DNA from: Flammeovirgaceae bacterium UBA6059
GTDB lineage: Bacteria; Bacteroidota; Bacteroidia; Cytophagales; Cyclobacteriaceae
Reading direction: 5' to 3'
Length of the DNA: 64,000 bases
Assembly (NCBI GenBank): GCA_002435755.1
Contig: DIYH01000046.1
Location: 62,001-126,000 of the forward strand
Shown: in pieces, positions 44,201 through 53,698 of the stretch
How the letters are laid out: each line of letters opens with the position of its first letter
How positions within the stretch are numbered: the first letter of the stretch is position 1
Position numbers and translations under genes: made by a program
The notes under the pieces: model-generated
Told to the model about the DNA's origin: nothing
Database searches by the model: none
Seen by the model: the letters and a program-made list of their open reading frames with translations, nothing else

Positions 44201-45244
44201 ATGAAAGTTGCTGTAGAATCCCGCATAGCCATTGACGACTAGTAGGTCTTGATCTCCATCCAGGTCCAGGTCGGCCAATCTGGTCTGCCAGGACCACTCG
44301 GTGGAGTCAATATCCAGCTGCGGAGCAACATTGGTAAAGGACGATCCATTGTGCAGCCAAAGTTCATTTTTGTTAATATCCGATACATAGAGGTCCAGCA
44401 GCCCATCGTTATTCACATCAGCATATGTTGCACCCATATGGCTACCAACCTCGGTGAGCCCGTAGGCTTCTGTTTCATTGGTAAACTCGCCTTCATTATT
44501 GACGAGTAACACATTCTCCCGAAAGTCATTGACAAAGAACAGGTCGACCCATTGGTCATCATTGACATTTACCGGTAGGGTCATCCAGGTATTTCCAAAT
44601 CCCGGAAAGGCAATTTTCGAAGATTGATCTGAGAAGGTGCCATCACCGTTGTTTTCAAACAAACGGCTATCATCACATAGTGCCCATGCTGAGATCACAA
44701 GGTCAAGAAAACCGTCATTGTTATAGTCCAGCCAAGCTGCACTGGTAGAATAGCACTCTGCTTCATCATTGAGCATTGCGGTAGTGGTCACATCTGTAAA
44801 TGTCCCATCACCATCATTACGGTAAAGTTTGTTGAATTTGTAGTTGGTCAGGAAGAGATCGGGATCGCCATCATTGTCATAATCTCCCCAGGATGCGCCA
44901 TGCCTGAGATCACCTATCAGGAAATAGGGCAACCATGGTAATGCAATATCGTGATCATAGGAAGCATCTAGTCCTGATTGTAAAGTGACATCTGTGAACG
45001 TAGCATCATTGTTGTTTTTGAAAAGTCGACTCCAGGTATCAGGGCGGGCGGCATCATATTTTCTATTGGCTACAACATATACATCGAGATGACCGTCACC
45101 ATCATAGTCGGCTACCGCCAATCCGTTGTTGTTAGTCAAGCCAAAAAGCCCTTTTAGTTCTTTCTCCAAAAACAAGGCTTGGGCAAAACCCTCATGAATC
45201 AGACATGAGATGATCAGCAGTGCAAAGGTTAGCACCCTCTTCAT
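41240..45244 (-). CDS. FG-GAP/UnbV repeat protein fused to a vanadium-dependent haloperoxidase-type domain, T9SS-secreted
   Basis: This is a 1334-residue modular secreted protein. A signal peptide (to about 21) is followed by FG-GAP/VCBS repeats (about 25-425, many DxDxDG loops such as DYDGDGHLD), an UnbV/ASPIC module (about 430-510), a cysteine-rich CTDPNSCSYNP motif near 517, and a PKD-like domain (about 545-640). Next comes a PAP2/haloperoxidase domain (about 645-1245) with all vanadate-site residues: K1036-x6-R1043-P, GHS His1146, Arg1209 and His1215 (SRIWGGIH). A type IX sorting domain (FPNPIRVNGW...) closes the protein. Bromo-, iodo- or phosphatase activity cannot be told apart by sequence alone. 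It shares the strand and neighbourhood of the SusC/D genes. Confidence 0.9.
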   Translation of the reverse strand: MKRVLTFALLIISCLIHEGFAQALFLEKELKGLFGLTNNNGLAVADYDGDGHLDVYVVANRKYDAARPDTWSRLFKNNNDATFTDVTLQSGLDASYDHDIALPWLPYFLIGDLRHGASWGDYDNDGDPDLFLTNYKFNKLYRNDGDGTFTDVTTTAMLNDEAECYSTSAAWLDYNNDGFLDLVISAWALCDDSRLFENNGDGTFSDQSSKIAFPGFGNTWMTLPVNVNDDQWVDLFFVNDFRENVLLVNNEGEFTNETEAYGLTEVGSHMGATYADVNNDGLLDLYVSDINKNELWLHNGSSFTNVAPQLDIDSTEWSWQTRLADLDLDGDQDLLVVNGYAGFYSNFHYRNDSENGQLKFTDVSREDGFSTVTSSMTFETFDYDHDGDLDVLTTGWRRPPTFHENRTITVDGIDEPNWVAFSLEGNISNRSAIGTRMEITTESGKKQVAYYSGVGFMTQSLQPVHFGLGADDKINHVKITWPLGMVEEYTDLLVNKTIAVVEGQGYTVLELQSTKISGCTDPNSCSYNPRATTDDGSCEYLESKPINGTTTSGVYRTETYTYPVEEGHQYIWSVENGHILDGQGTGSVTVQWEISQSGRVSVVEQGVCYSEDVVLEVILDPTSRSEDFSIARLWSEVLLEGIRNDFARPTVHARNLFHASAMMYDLWVLYHDQGSTYLLDENFARIKELTSAISEEERDSGLEIAISHAMYKLMRSRFVTSPDRIATEWLMQQLMDQLGLDTSDTNIDFESGSHAAIGNYVAEAMIEYGYNDGSREQFDYRNSYYTTVNTPLTPDFPGNPICEDPNRWQPLQLVEFIDQSGNLIGESTPQFLSPEWGNVKPFALDPSSKSTYQRDGDVYQVFHDPGSPPLLSTSETSDTDPLYKWGFSLVSIWGAHLDPNDGVMWDISPASIGNISLEELPTDFESHEDFYNTIEGGDIGKGRSINPHTGAAYQPQMVPRGDYARVLAEFWADGPDSETPPGHWYTLLNYVNDHPQFERKFEGNGESLDILEWDVKAYFALGGAMHDAAISAWSVKGWYDYIRPVSAIRFMAHRGQSSDPNAANYHPQGVPLLEDYIEIVKEDDPLAGRELQHVGKIKVYSWRGHDYIVDTDIDKAGVGWILAENWWPYQRPSFVTPPFAGYVSGHSTYSRAAAELLTLLTGDEYFPGGMGEFVAKRNEFLVFEEGPSMDVVLQWATYRDASDQCSLSRIWGGIHPPADDIPGRLIGEQVGVKAFDKARSYFSGTVLSADEELPSTHQLFPNPIRVNGWLTIRPILDKNYAVELFDLGGRSYDLPKQSIILSGRQLKIKMPAYLRRGIYLLKVGEETHKILIMK

Positions 45245-45277
45245 TGCAGGAAAAAGTTTTTGGGTTATGTGAAAACC

Positions 45278-45304
45278 AAAAAAGGACTTTATAAGCCCTT
45301 TTTT
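45278..45304 (-). terminator. Rho-independent-type terminator after the PKD lipoprotein gene
   Basis: On the minus strand AAAAAAGGGCTTATAAAG is followed by TCCTTTTTT, an A/G-rich stem with a terminal T run, 20 bases after the stop at 45324. It is symmetric enough to act both ways. It may attenuate transcription into the haloperoxidase and SSS genes. Confidence 0.6.
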
Positions 45305-45323
45305 GGATAATGTACATGACCGG

Positions 45324-46943
45324 TTATCTCGGTTCTACTTCTACGATATAGAGATCGTCTACGACCATCTCACCAATACCAAACATTCTTAAGAATGGAT
45401 ACGTACCTACAGTTGTCTCTGTTGCTGTGAATGTAGTGGTCAGCTGTGTCCAGCCAGCACCTTCAAGATCCTTAAGGTCCCACTCATCGATGTTACCCCA
45501 ACCTGCATAGTTCACCAGGAAAATGTCGAAACTCGAATCCTTAATACAAGTTGCTTCATCTTGCTCAGGGCACCTGTCTTCTGGCTCAAAGAATAACCCG
45601 GACGACTTGACATCTACCATAACGCTGATCATGTAAGTTTTACCTTCTTCTACATCCCAAGTCAAACCTTCGAATCCAGTACCCAGGTCGGTCACGTCAG
45701 TAGCGAGAGAGGCTTGGAAATGAGCTGCACCAGTACCATTGTTTGGCTCAATACTGCTTGCTCCTTTGTCTTCAGCGGTGATCACAGCCCAGTCGAAAAG
45801 TGCAGAAAATGCTGTACCACCTGAGATCAAGTCAAGCTGACCAAAAGAAACTCCGTATAAAAAGAGTTGGGCAAAACCATCAGTGATTATCGTATCTGCA
45901 CTGTTTTCTAAGCTTTCGAATCCGCCTCTCCCTGCAACTTTCATCTTGTAGTTATCTATGTACAACTGCGTAAAGTTATCAGCAAGCGCTCCGTCAGTAG
46001 CGTCCGCTATGCTTCCTGAATAGTTAATGAGCAATGAATCAGAGGCCAATACTTCTTCTGCTAGCTCTACCCACACTGTGTTTTCAGAATCTGGAGAAAT
46101 AGAAACACTAGCCGCAGCGATTGTAGCAGATACTCCCATATTGACTACATCTACCGAGAAAGTTGCATCACTTAGTGATCCGGCATCAACAGCTTTAGAA
46201 AAGTCCAGCGCCAGGGAGCTTCCTCCGTTATCATTCTCTAAAGATACAATATTGGTTAAAGTCATCGGCGCAACTACCTCTACCAACCCACTGTAGGTGG
46301 CAGTATTTGAGCTTTCGGCTCCAGCAGTAGTCCGCTCAGAGGTGACTGTGATACCATAGGTACCTGGAGTGTCGTAAACCACGTCTATTACTCCACCTAC
46401 AGGGACGTTAGAAGTTGTGGCTGGTGTGCCTCCTTCAAAAGTCCAGTCCGAACCAGTAGGGTCGCCAGTTGAATTATTGATGTAGCGAACCGTCTGTCCC
46501 GCTGCTACTACGTTAGCAGCATCATCAGCCATTGTAAATGCGGCTCCATCAGTGCCATCATTACGCACAGATACCGCTTCAATCACTGTATTGACTACAT
46601 CAAATACCTCAACTGAGATAACAAGTGTGTTGGTAGGATTAACAAAACCGCTTCCAAACTGGCGTGTACTCGTTACGGTGTAATCTCCAGGTTGGTTAAA
46701 TGTAACAGATACTGAAGACGAACCAAGGTCAGCAGGTAAATCAACACCTGTAGAGGGAGAGACAGACCATGTTCTGCTATCTGCATCTGTATCAGGATCG
46801 GTAAAGGTAGTAGCTACACCAACAACGGCTATCTGGTCCGCTGTTGATCCAGAGCCATTATCGATTTGAGGCTCATCATCATCGCCACATGCTCCCGCAA
46901 AAAGCAGTGCGACTATGGCAAAAAAGGTTATGTGTTTCTTCAT
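45324..46943 (-). CDS. PKD-domain surface glycan-binding lipoprotein (SusE/F position)
   Basis: This is a 539-residue lipoprotein (LLFAGACGDDDEP, lipobox at Cys19, with the acidic stretch after Cys that favours surface display in Bacteroidota). There are two PKD-like domains at about 30-115 and 120-225 (PGDYTVTSTRQF; PGTYGITVTSE), a Big/SbsA-like domain at about 228-330, and a C-terminal jelly-roll, CBM-like module of about 200 residues. It occupies the fourth position after SusC, SusD and another PKD lipoprotein. It is expected to bind polysaccharide at the cell surface. Glycan specificity is unknown. Confidence 0.85.
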   Translation of the reverse strand: MKKHITFFAIVALLFAGACGDDDEPQIDNGSGSTADQIAVVGVATTFTDPDTDADSRTWSVSPSTGVDLPADLGSSSVSVTFNQPGDYTVTSTRQFGSGFVNPTNTLVISVEVFDVVNTVIEAVSVRNDGTDGAAFTMADDAANVVAAGQTVRYINNSTGDPTGSDWTFEGGTPATTSNVPVGGVIDVVYDTPGTYGITVTSERTTAGAESSNTATYSGLVEVVAPMTLTNIVSLENDNGGSSLALDFSKAVDAGSLSDATFSVDVVNMGVSATIAAASVSISPDSENTVWVELAEEVLASDSLLINYSGSIADATDGALADNFTQLYIDNYKMKVAGRGGFESLENSADTIITDGFAQLFLYGVSFGQLDLISGGTAFSALFDWAVITAEDKGASSIEPNNGTGAAHFQASLATDVTDLGTGFEGLTWDVEEGKTYMISVMVDVKSSGLFFEPEDRCPEQDEATCIKDSSFDIFLVNYAGWGNIDEWDLKDLEGAGWTQLTTTFTATETTVGTYPFLRMFGIGEMVVDDLYIVEVEPR

Positions 46944-47014
46944 ATTCAGATAAGGTTATATTGTAAAAACTTTTCCAATATCGGCCTTCAGAGGCTTCTA
47001 ACGGCCTTTTTTTA

Positions 47015-47031
47015 CTAGACAAAAACTTGAC
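47015..47031 (-). promoter_or_regulatory. Shared direct-repeat operator-like motif upstream of the PKD lipoprotein at 45324-46943
   Basis: The gene-strand reading is GTCAAG-N5-GTCTAG, with an 11-bp period, 72 bases upstream of the start at 46943. It would be an internal promoter within the SusC-led cluster. It is very similar to the copy in front of SusC, including the TTT before the first half-site. Confidence 0.6.
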
Positions 47032-47041
47032 AAATTGTCTA

Positions 47042-48682
47042 TCAGGGCGCAGGTCGACTTTCCCATTCGTAGATTTGGAGATCATCGACAAAAACGGTGA
47101 TATTTCCGATTGTTCTGAAGTAAGGTCTGAGCACTGCTTCTGATCCTGCTCCTGCCAAACCACCCCAAATGCCATCAATTTTCACCCATTCTCCGGTAGG
47201 ATATCTCGGCTCTACACCTAATCTATACTCATGTATCACCAGCTTATCGAGCTGTAGCCACAAATACATGTCCAATGCCTCCCAATCATCCACCGAAATG
47301 GGATCTGTCCACTCAACATAAGTCTGGTATGAGATGTAAAACTTGTCTCCTTCTTCCACAGCTATTGCATTGTAAGCATCGGCTGCATTAGGATCATCAA
47401 GATCAACGTCAGTAAGCACTTCTATCCATTGTGGTTCACCATCGCTATCTCTCACAGAGCTCAGCTTTAAACTCTGACTACCAGCATATACGCGCTCTCT
47501 TGAAAACTCAAATTGACCAAAACCGGCAGGTGTTCGTATTTCTTCATTTTGCACCCAACCTTCACCATCGTTTTCAAAACCACCGTACTCTGCCGCAAGA
47601 TTTACCAGTCTAAAATCAAGCGGAAATTCGTCGATTGGGTCTGACTCAATGCCATCTGTAGTCTGAAGGTCTCCGCCCAGATAGCTAACAAATACAGTAT
47701 CTGAATTATAGATATTATCTCCCAAGCTCAAAAGCACAATGTTATCGTCATCGCCTTCCGCCGTAGCTGCACTTACGATAGGGAGGTTTTCATCAAAATC
47801 GACGGGGATACCAAGGTCGTTCCTTACTATGTTGATTGCACGAACCACAAAATTGTCTGCTTCACCGCTTGGATCTGCGATACTTCGGCTAAAGCTCAAA
47901 GCAACAGTCGTCTGATCAACTCTGTATACATCCTCCAGAATCACGGGCCTAGTCGAAGGTATCACCTCTATAAAATTCTCAAGCACCACTTCATCCAAGC
48001 CCTGAGGTTTCGTTCTGTACGGATTAAAAGTTAGACTGTACTGACCTAATCGCTTGTATTTGATCTCTACTGCGCTATCGAGTTGATCAATGACTTGTGT
48101 AAATGTGGGACTACCCCCCTCTGATGTATATTCTAAGATGGTTGGTGCACCAATGGAGTTTTGCTTTATTCTGATGCTTTCCCCAGCCATGAGTGGATTA
48201 AGTGCTCCACTTTGCATGACCAGTGAGGTACTATCGCTACCGTCTACCGCAATGTAAAAGGCCTGGAACTCAGCTTGAATACTATCAACTACTGTTACGA
48301 TAAGGGTTGAATCGACCTTATCAGAGGACCTCACCGTTTGCGTCCGCCAGTCAAATGGGGGCTCAATAAAATCTAGGCTTACAGTCACCTCATAAGTACC
48401 TGTCTCAGAAAATGTTACCTGTAGTACGTCCTCAGTGGAGCTAGTAATATCTGTAACATTACCTCCTGGAAATGTCCACTCTCTTGACTCTACTCCTATA
48501 GATAAATCTGCGAATGACTCAAATCCATTGACCTGGACTATGGGAGTGCCTGTTCCAAAACCAGTGGTAATGTGAACGTTGGATGGTGTGGCTGATGGTG
48601 GCTCATAGTCATCATCATCGCATCCCAAAAAGAATGCAACAACGGAAATCAAGATGTATTGGGTTATCTTCTTCATGCTCAT
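47042..48682 (-). CDS. PKD-domain surface glycan-binding lipoprotein
   Basis: This is a 546-residue lipoprotein (SVVAFFLGCDDDDYEP, acylated Cys near 20 followed by acidic residues). It has PKD-like repeats in the first 230 residues (ETGTYEVTVSLDF, GGSPTFTQV), an SbsA/Big-like domain near 235-350, and a C-terminal CBM-like module (ESRPAP end). Its architecture is the same as the downstream lipoprotein, with moderate identity, suggesting duplication within the cluster. It lies five bases after SusD and is therefore the probable SusE-position protein. Confidence 0.85.
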   Translation of the reverse strand: MSMKKITQYILISVVAFFLGCDDDDYEPPSATPSNVHITTGFGTGTPIVQVNGFESFADLSIGVESREWTFPGGNVTDITSSTEDVLQVTFSETGTYEVTVSLDFIEPPFDWRTQTVRSSDKVDSTLIVTVVDSIQAEFQAFYIAVDGSDSTSLVMQSGALNPLMAGESIRIKQNSIGAPTILEYTSEGGSPTFTQVIDQLDSAVEIKYKRLGQYSLTFNPYRTKPQGLDEVVLENFIEVIPSTRPVILEDVYRVDQTTVALSFSRSIADPSGEADNFVVRAINIVRNDLGIPVDFDENLPIVSAATAEGDDDNIVLLSLGDNIYNSDTVFVSYLGGDLQTTDGIESDPIDEFPLDFRLVNLAAEYGGFENDGEGWVQNEEIRTPAGFGQFEFSRERVYAGSQSLKLSSVRDSDGEPQWIEVLTDVDLDDPNAADAYNAIAVEEGDKFYISYQTYVEWTDPISVDDWEALDMYLWLQLDKLVIHEYRLGVEPRYPTGEWVKIDGIWGGLAGAGSEAVLRPYFRTIGNITVFVDDLQIYEWESRPAP

Positions 48683-48687
48683 AACGT

Positions 48688-50517
48688 TTAGTTAAGACCC
48701 TGATTGTTATTTAGCTCAGTGAACGGTATGGGAAAATAATCGTGTAGCTCAGGATTGTATCGTGAAAGCTGCACCTCCGCACTCTGATACCTTTCAATAG
48801 CACGTCCTAAGAAAAATGGCTCTGGTTCTACACAAACGGTTCCACAAAATTCCAGGATACCATTGTCCAATGGCTCGATCTGTCCTGTTGCTTCATTGAG
48901 TACATCTATGGTGTAGACATGATCGTTTTGGTTTTGAAACGCTTCTCTCATGACGCCCCAGCGTACCAAGTCGTTCCATCGAATAGCCATACCCTCAAAT
49001 GATAACTCAAGCACTCTCTCAACAAACTGTATATGAGTCATCAAACTGGAAGCATTTAGTGAGATGAATGGATGCCCATCGCTATTGGCTGGGTTAGCCC
49101 GTCTGTGTAGCTGGGGTATCCTACCAGAATTAGTGTTTCTATAATCATTTAGAGTGATGACACCAGCACGTGATCTCACCAGATCAACATAAGTTAACGC
49201 TTCCTCCAAAGCCCCATCTCCATCTCGGTTTAATATGGCTTCAGCATACATCAGATATACATCTGCCAGACGAATAAGACGTTCGTTGATACCGGATCTG
49301 GAGAGCTGTCCTTCTGCTGAAGAGTTATACCAATTTGTTCCCTTTTTCCAATAAGCACTTTCAGCACCTCCATTGAACCAGTCTGCAATATTTCTCAAAT
49401 CACCAGTTTGCTGATAATACTGTCCATTGAGTGGGCCATCATCTTGTCTTAGAAAAGCTATGGACCAATATGCCCTCATCGAATATACATTGTCGGTATT
49501 TATACCATTGCCAGGATCAGGAACATCATCTTCGTAGAGCTCATGGACCCAGTGGTTTGGTACACACACTCTAAAACCACCTCTTAACTGTGGAGCCGCC
49601 TGCTTACCTTTATTGCTGACTTCAGCGCTCAGGAAATTGCCAAATTGGTTGCTAATATCATCTTGTACACCTCCAGCACCGATACCTTCTCGCACATTGT
49701 CATTGTAGGATATCTCAAAAATCGACTCTTCGTTAAACTCATTCAACGAAGTGAAGTTGTCGCCTATATCCGGTACCAAGTCATATAAATCAGAGTCAAT
49801 GACTTCTTTGAAGAGCGCAGCTGCTGTGGTCCAATCTTCTTCGTATAAATGGACCTTAGCCAATGCTGATGTAGCCGCACCCCATGTCGCTCTTCCAAGG
49901 TTACTTTCATCCCATGTTGTTGGTAGATTTGCTCTTGCGTATTCAAGGTCCGGAAATACTACCGTGCTCAAAATCTCTTCTCTGGTAGAAAGCCCTTTAT
50001 TAAAGTCTTCTTCTACCTTGGGAACTGTGGTATGTAAAACTCCTTGATTGTAGCTGTTGACTAACCAGAAATAAAACATACCCCTTAAAAACCGCGCCTG
50101 GGCGAGTACACTCACTTTCTCATTGGCTGTAAAATCCTCATTTTCTACAAATGGCTCCAGATTCTCGATTACTTGGTTGGCTCTGAAGATACCGGCATAT
50201 AATTGCTCCCAGCGCCATTGTACATACCACCCCGGCTGCCATTCTAGTTGGTGGTAGATGTAAGCGAAATTGTAAAAATCAAAAGAACGTCCTACGTCAG
50301 ATTTTACATTTTCGTATTGTGACATATCTGCTCCTCCGACTGAAGGGTACTGTAGTGCACTATAGGTCGCCACCAATCCCCGTTGAAAATCGTCTTCAGT
50401 AGCCCAATAGGTTGCCTCAGTGAGGGCATTGGGATTTTCCAACGTCAAAAACTCTTTCTCACACGCATTCATGAACAACGCGCAGCTTATCAATAATGCG
50501 GATTTTAAATACTTCAT
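48688..50517 (-). CDS. SusD/RagB-family outer-membrane lipoprotein
   Basis: This is a 609-residue SusD homologue. Lipobox MNAC gives acylated Cys19. The tetratricopeptide-like core is visible (VLAQARFLRGMFYFWLVNSY near 133-152), and the family C-terminus is LVRWGVMREAF...YFPIPFTELNNNQGLN. It forms the lid over the SusC channel and captures oligosaccharide at the surface. It starts four bases after the SusC stop. Confidence 0.96.
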   Translation of the reverse strand: MKYLKSALLISCALFMNACEKEFLTLENPNALTEATYWATEDDFQRGLVATYSALQYPSVGGADMSQYENVKSDVGRSFDFYNFAYIYHQLEWQPGWYVQWRWEQLYAGIFRANQVIENLEPFVENEDFTANEKVSVLAQARFLRGMFYFWLVNSYNQGVLHTTVPKVEEDFNKGLSTREEILSTVVFPDLEYARANLPTTWDESNLGRATWGAATSALAKVHLYEEDWTTAAALFKEVIDSDLYDLVPDIGDNFTSLNEFNEESIFEISYNDNVREGIGAGGVQDDISNQFGNFLSAEVSNKGKQAAPQLRGGFRVCVPNHWVHELYEDDVPDPGNGINTDNVYSMRAYWSIAFLRQDDGPLNGQYYQQTGDLRNIADWFNGGAESAYWKKGTNWYNSSAEGQLSRSGINERLIRLADVYLMYAEAILNRDGDGALEEALTYVDLVRSRAGVITLNDYRNTNSGRIPQLHRRANPANSDGHPFISLNASSLMTHIQFVERVLELSFEGMAIRWNDLVRWGVMREAFQNQNDHVYTIDVLNEATGQIEPLDNGILEFCGTVCVEPEPFFLGRAIERYQSAEVQLSRYNPELHDYFPIPFTELNNNQGLN

Positions 50518-50520
50518 CGT

Positions 50521-53500
50521 TTAGAAATTAAATTGTAGTCCACCAATAATTCTTCTTGCTACGGGATAGTTACCACGATCTACGCCTCTCCAATAAAAGT
50601 TATCGGTAAAACCAATCTCAGGATCAAACCCTGAATAATCTGTAATAGTGAAAAGGTTCTGCGCACTGAAATAAACACGCAAAGATTCATTCTTATTCTT
50701 TATAAAATCAATCGGCACATTGTAGCCAATAGTCACCAGCCTTAGTCGCAGATACGTGCCATCCTCCAAGAATTGATCTGTCCAGGTCATAAAATTTGGA
50801 TGTCCTCCATTTCGCCTTAGTGAAGGCACATTAGAGTCAGGGTTGGCAGGTTGCCACTGATAAAGCAAATCTCTATGTCTTGCTGTTTGATAAGCATAGG
50901 CCTTCGACCCATTGTAGATTTCCGCTCCATGAGAATAGAAGAGCTGAAATGATAAATCGAACCTCTTGTAGCCAAAGTTGCCATTGAAGCCAATTTCAAA
51001 TTCTGGAGTACCTGACCCCATGAAAACGCGATCATCATCGTTGATTACACCATCTCCGGTATCAGGGATACCATCCCCATTGGAGTCTACAGTCAACTGA
51101 TCCACATATTTCAAATCTCCCAATCTGGCGTTTGCCCCTGGAAAGACAGTGTTGTATTCGTCAAGTTCTGCTTGTGTCTTGATGGTACCTTCTGTTTGCA
51201 TCAAGAAAAAAGAGGCCACTTCGTGCCCTTCAACTAAGAAGGTAGTGTTTGCTCCGCCAATGGTTGGAAAACCACCGCTCAGACCAAATCTTCCTTGGCC
51301 CTCCGCAAGTCGCTCCACAGCATTTGTGTTTCTGCTGAACACGGCGGAGAGATTCGATTGAAGTTCTCCAAAATTATCACTGTAGCCAAGAGTAAGCTCT
51401 ACCCCCTCATTGACCATATCACCAATGTTCTGAAATCTTTGAGTAAACTCTCCCCCTTCCGGAATAAAGATACCTGCAGATGGTGGTGGTGTCACATTCA
51501 ACAACATATCCTGCTTTGAGTTGCGATATAGGTCAAGTGTAAGGTTGATCTTGTTATCTAAAAATGATGCATCTAATCCAATGTTTCTCGTCACATTAGT
51601 CTCCCATTGAATAGCCGGATTAGGTATGGATCTCTGACTTGCTCCAAGCAGAAAATTGGGGTTCGCCTCTCTACCAAATGTGTAGTTGGAACCTTCAAAA
51701 ATCAGCGCACTAAATTGATATTGGGGTATGCTTTGATTTCCGACTTCCGCAAAACTTGCCCTAAGTTTGAGGTTGGATACTATGGAAGGATCAACACTGA
51801 AAAAAGGCTCATCCGATACATTCCAGCCAAAAGAGGCACCTGGGAAGTAGCCATATCTATTCTCCGGACCAAAGTTAGACGAACCATCTCTTCGCATACT
51901 TAAGGATGCGAAGTACCTGTCTTTAAAACTGTATTGAACTCTTGCCAATGCCCCTGTTAGGGCATTCTCGGACTTAAACGGTGCTGGATTGGTGATGATG
52001 GTAGTATCGGGTGTCTCTGTAGTCTGCGTACCCGTATTCTCGAAGATGAACTTCTCTTGTGTGTAAGCCAGGTTACCTGTAAAAGAGTGATCCCCTATCG
52101 TCCTTTTGTAAGTAAGGATATTCTCCAAAGTCCACTTAGAAAATTCAGACTCACTATTGTTGGTCAAAATGTTGGGCCTGGAAGATAAGTTCTCTACCTC
52201 ATTGTTCTGGGCAATGATAATGAAACGAGGGCTGTAGAATCTGCTTGTGGTATTAGTGATGTTTCCTCCAGCTCTGATTTGATAGAACAAACCATCTATG
52301 ATCTCATATTTCAGGTTTAACGCTGCATTGAGGTCAGTGGACTCACTCATGTTCTCATTGGTCAACGAACCTGCAAAACCTCCTATATTCTGAGGGTTTT
52401 CGAAAGGGAGCTGCACAGTGTCACTTGATAGCGATTCTGGCAATGCCTGATAAGGCCTTTGGGCCAATGCATTTTGATACAGACTTATCTGATTGACATC
52501 TGTTCCCCCGGGTGGGGTTTCAGTATTATCAAACTCTACAGCCAGGTTTAAGGACGCTTCAAATTTTCCCTTGAAGTAATTGGTATTTACTCTGGATGAT
52601 AGGCGATCATAATTGGATTTTATCAAAACTCCTTCCTGCTGAAAGTAATTGTTGATCATAGAAACATTAAAGTTCTTGAATCCCTTGGTCAGCGTAAGGT
52701 TGTGATTTTGAATAGGGGCATTGTCATTCAAAATGGTTCCAATAAAATCTGTTTCTCTTTCCAGCGAACCAGGACTCAACACAATCTTCTCACTTTGCTG
52801 ACCAGTCAACTGGCGTTCTTCAACTTCTTCAGCATATAAAGTCTCTGCTCCTGTCATCAATGGGACCCCAGAAAATATACTCTGAACACCAGCATACATG
52901 CTATAATTGACTTTTAAGTCCTGACCTTTAGCTGTCTTAGTAGTAATCAAGATGACACCATTGGAAGCTCTAGTACCATAGACTGCTGCTGCGGCCCCAT
53001 CTTTAAGCACTGTGATAGTTTCTATCTCTTCAGGTACAAGATTTGGATTACCCGCGTAAGGAATCCCATCCACAACGTACAACGGGTCTACATTTCCATT
53101 GGCAGAACCGACACCTCTAATAATAATGTTTGCGGCTGCTCCTGGTGCTCCGGAACTGGCTTGCACGCTAACTCCCGCAATCTGACCCTGAATCGCATTG
53201 CCTAAATCACTGGTGGCCGTTTTGAGAATTTCCTTCGAGTCAACAGAGCCTAATGATCCTGTTACCTCTTTTTTACGTTGGGTTCCGTATCCAACTACGA
53301 CCAACTCTTCCAACTGTTCAACACTCAACTCGAGTGTGACATCAATAGTAGAGGCATTTCCAACAAGAATCTCCTGCGTTTTAAAGCCTACGAAACTAAA
53401 AATCAGAGTTGCTTCGCTATTTGGTACCTCCAAAGAATACGTACCATCAAAATTGGTGATTGTACCACTCGTCGTTCCTTTGATCTGGATAGTAACACCG

Positions 53501-53610
53501 GGTATGCCCTCACCGCTAGCATCATCTACTACCACTCCACTTACAGTAGCCTGAGCTTGACACATGAAGCTAGTGACCATGAGACACAACAGTAAAAATG
53601 TTTTTTTCAT
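50521..53610 (-). CDS. SusC/RagA-family TonB-dependent outer-membrane transporter
   Basis: This is a 1029-residue SusC-type receptor. A signal peptide (to about 19) precedes a carboxypeptidase-regulatory-like beta-sandwich (TVSGVVVDDASGEGIPGVTI), the TonB-box-proximal VVVGYGTQRKKEVTGSL, the plug with GVGSANGNVDPLYVVDG and a 22-strand barrel ending in GLQFNF. No STN signalling domain is present, so it is not expected to signal directly to an anti-sigma factor. It is the first gene of the cluster. The intergenic region shared with the divergent TPR-LuxR gene contains the operator-like motif. Confidence 0.97.
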   Translation of the reverse strand: MKKTFLLLCLMVTSFMCQAQATVSGVVVDDASGEGIPGVTIQIKGTTSGTITNFDGTYSLEVPNSEATLIFSFVGFKTQEILVGNASTIDVTLELSVEQLEELVVVGYGTQRKKEVTGSLGSVDSKEILKTATSDLGNAIQGQIAGVSVQASSGAPGAAANIIIRGVGSANGNVDPLYVVDGIPYAGNPNLVPEEIETITVLKDGAAAAVYGTRASNGVILITTKTAKGQDLKVNYSMYAGVQSIFSGVPLMTGAETLYAEEVEERQLTGQQSEKIVLSPGSLERETDFIGTILNDNAPIQNHNLTLTKGFKNFNVSMINNYFQQEGVLIKSNYDRLSSRVNTNYFKGKFEASLNLAVEFDNTETPPGGTDVNQISLYQNALAQRPYQALPESLSSDTVQLPFENPQNIGGFAGSLTNENMSESTDLNAALNLKYEIIDGLFYQIRAGGNITNTTSRFYSPRFIIIAQNNEVENLSSRPNILTNNSESEFSKWTLENILTYKRTIGDHSFTGNLAYTQEKFIFENTGTQTTETPDTTIITNPAPFKSENALTGALARVQYSFKDRYFASLSMRRDGSSNFGPENRYGYFPGASFGWNVSDEPFFSVDPSIVSNLKLRASFAEVGNQSIPQYQFSALIFEGSNYTFGREANPNFLLGASQRSIPNPAIQWETNVTRNIGLDASFLDNKINLTLDLYRNSKQDMLLNVTPPPSAGIFIPEGGEFTQRFQNIGDMVNEGVELTLGYSDNFGELQSNLSAVFSRNTNAVERLAEGQGRFGLSGGFPTIGGANTTFLVEGHEVASFFLMQTEGTIKTQAELDEYNTVFPGANARLGDLKYVDQLTVDSNGDGIPDTGDGVINDDDRVFMGSGTPEFEIGFNGNFGYKRFDLSFQLFYSHGAEIYNGSKAYAYQTARHRDLLYQWQPANPDSNVPSLRRNGGHPNFMTWTDQFLEDGTYLRLRLVTIGYNVPIDFIKNKNESLRVYFSAQNLFTITDYSGFDPEIGFTDNFYWRGVDRGNYPVARRIIGGLQFNF

Positions 53611-53698
53611 TATTGAGGTTATTTAATTGATCGATTCTCAAATTGAGCTTCTCGAAACGAAAGTTGATTATTATTTTCATAATATGTGTTTAATATTA

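Noticed and set aside
46981..47013. Terminator between the two PKD lipoprotein genes
   Set aside because: The GGCC arms are short and, on the gene strand, no T run follows, so the hairpin is too weak to call.
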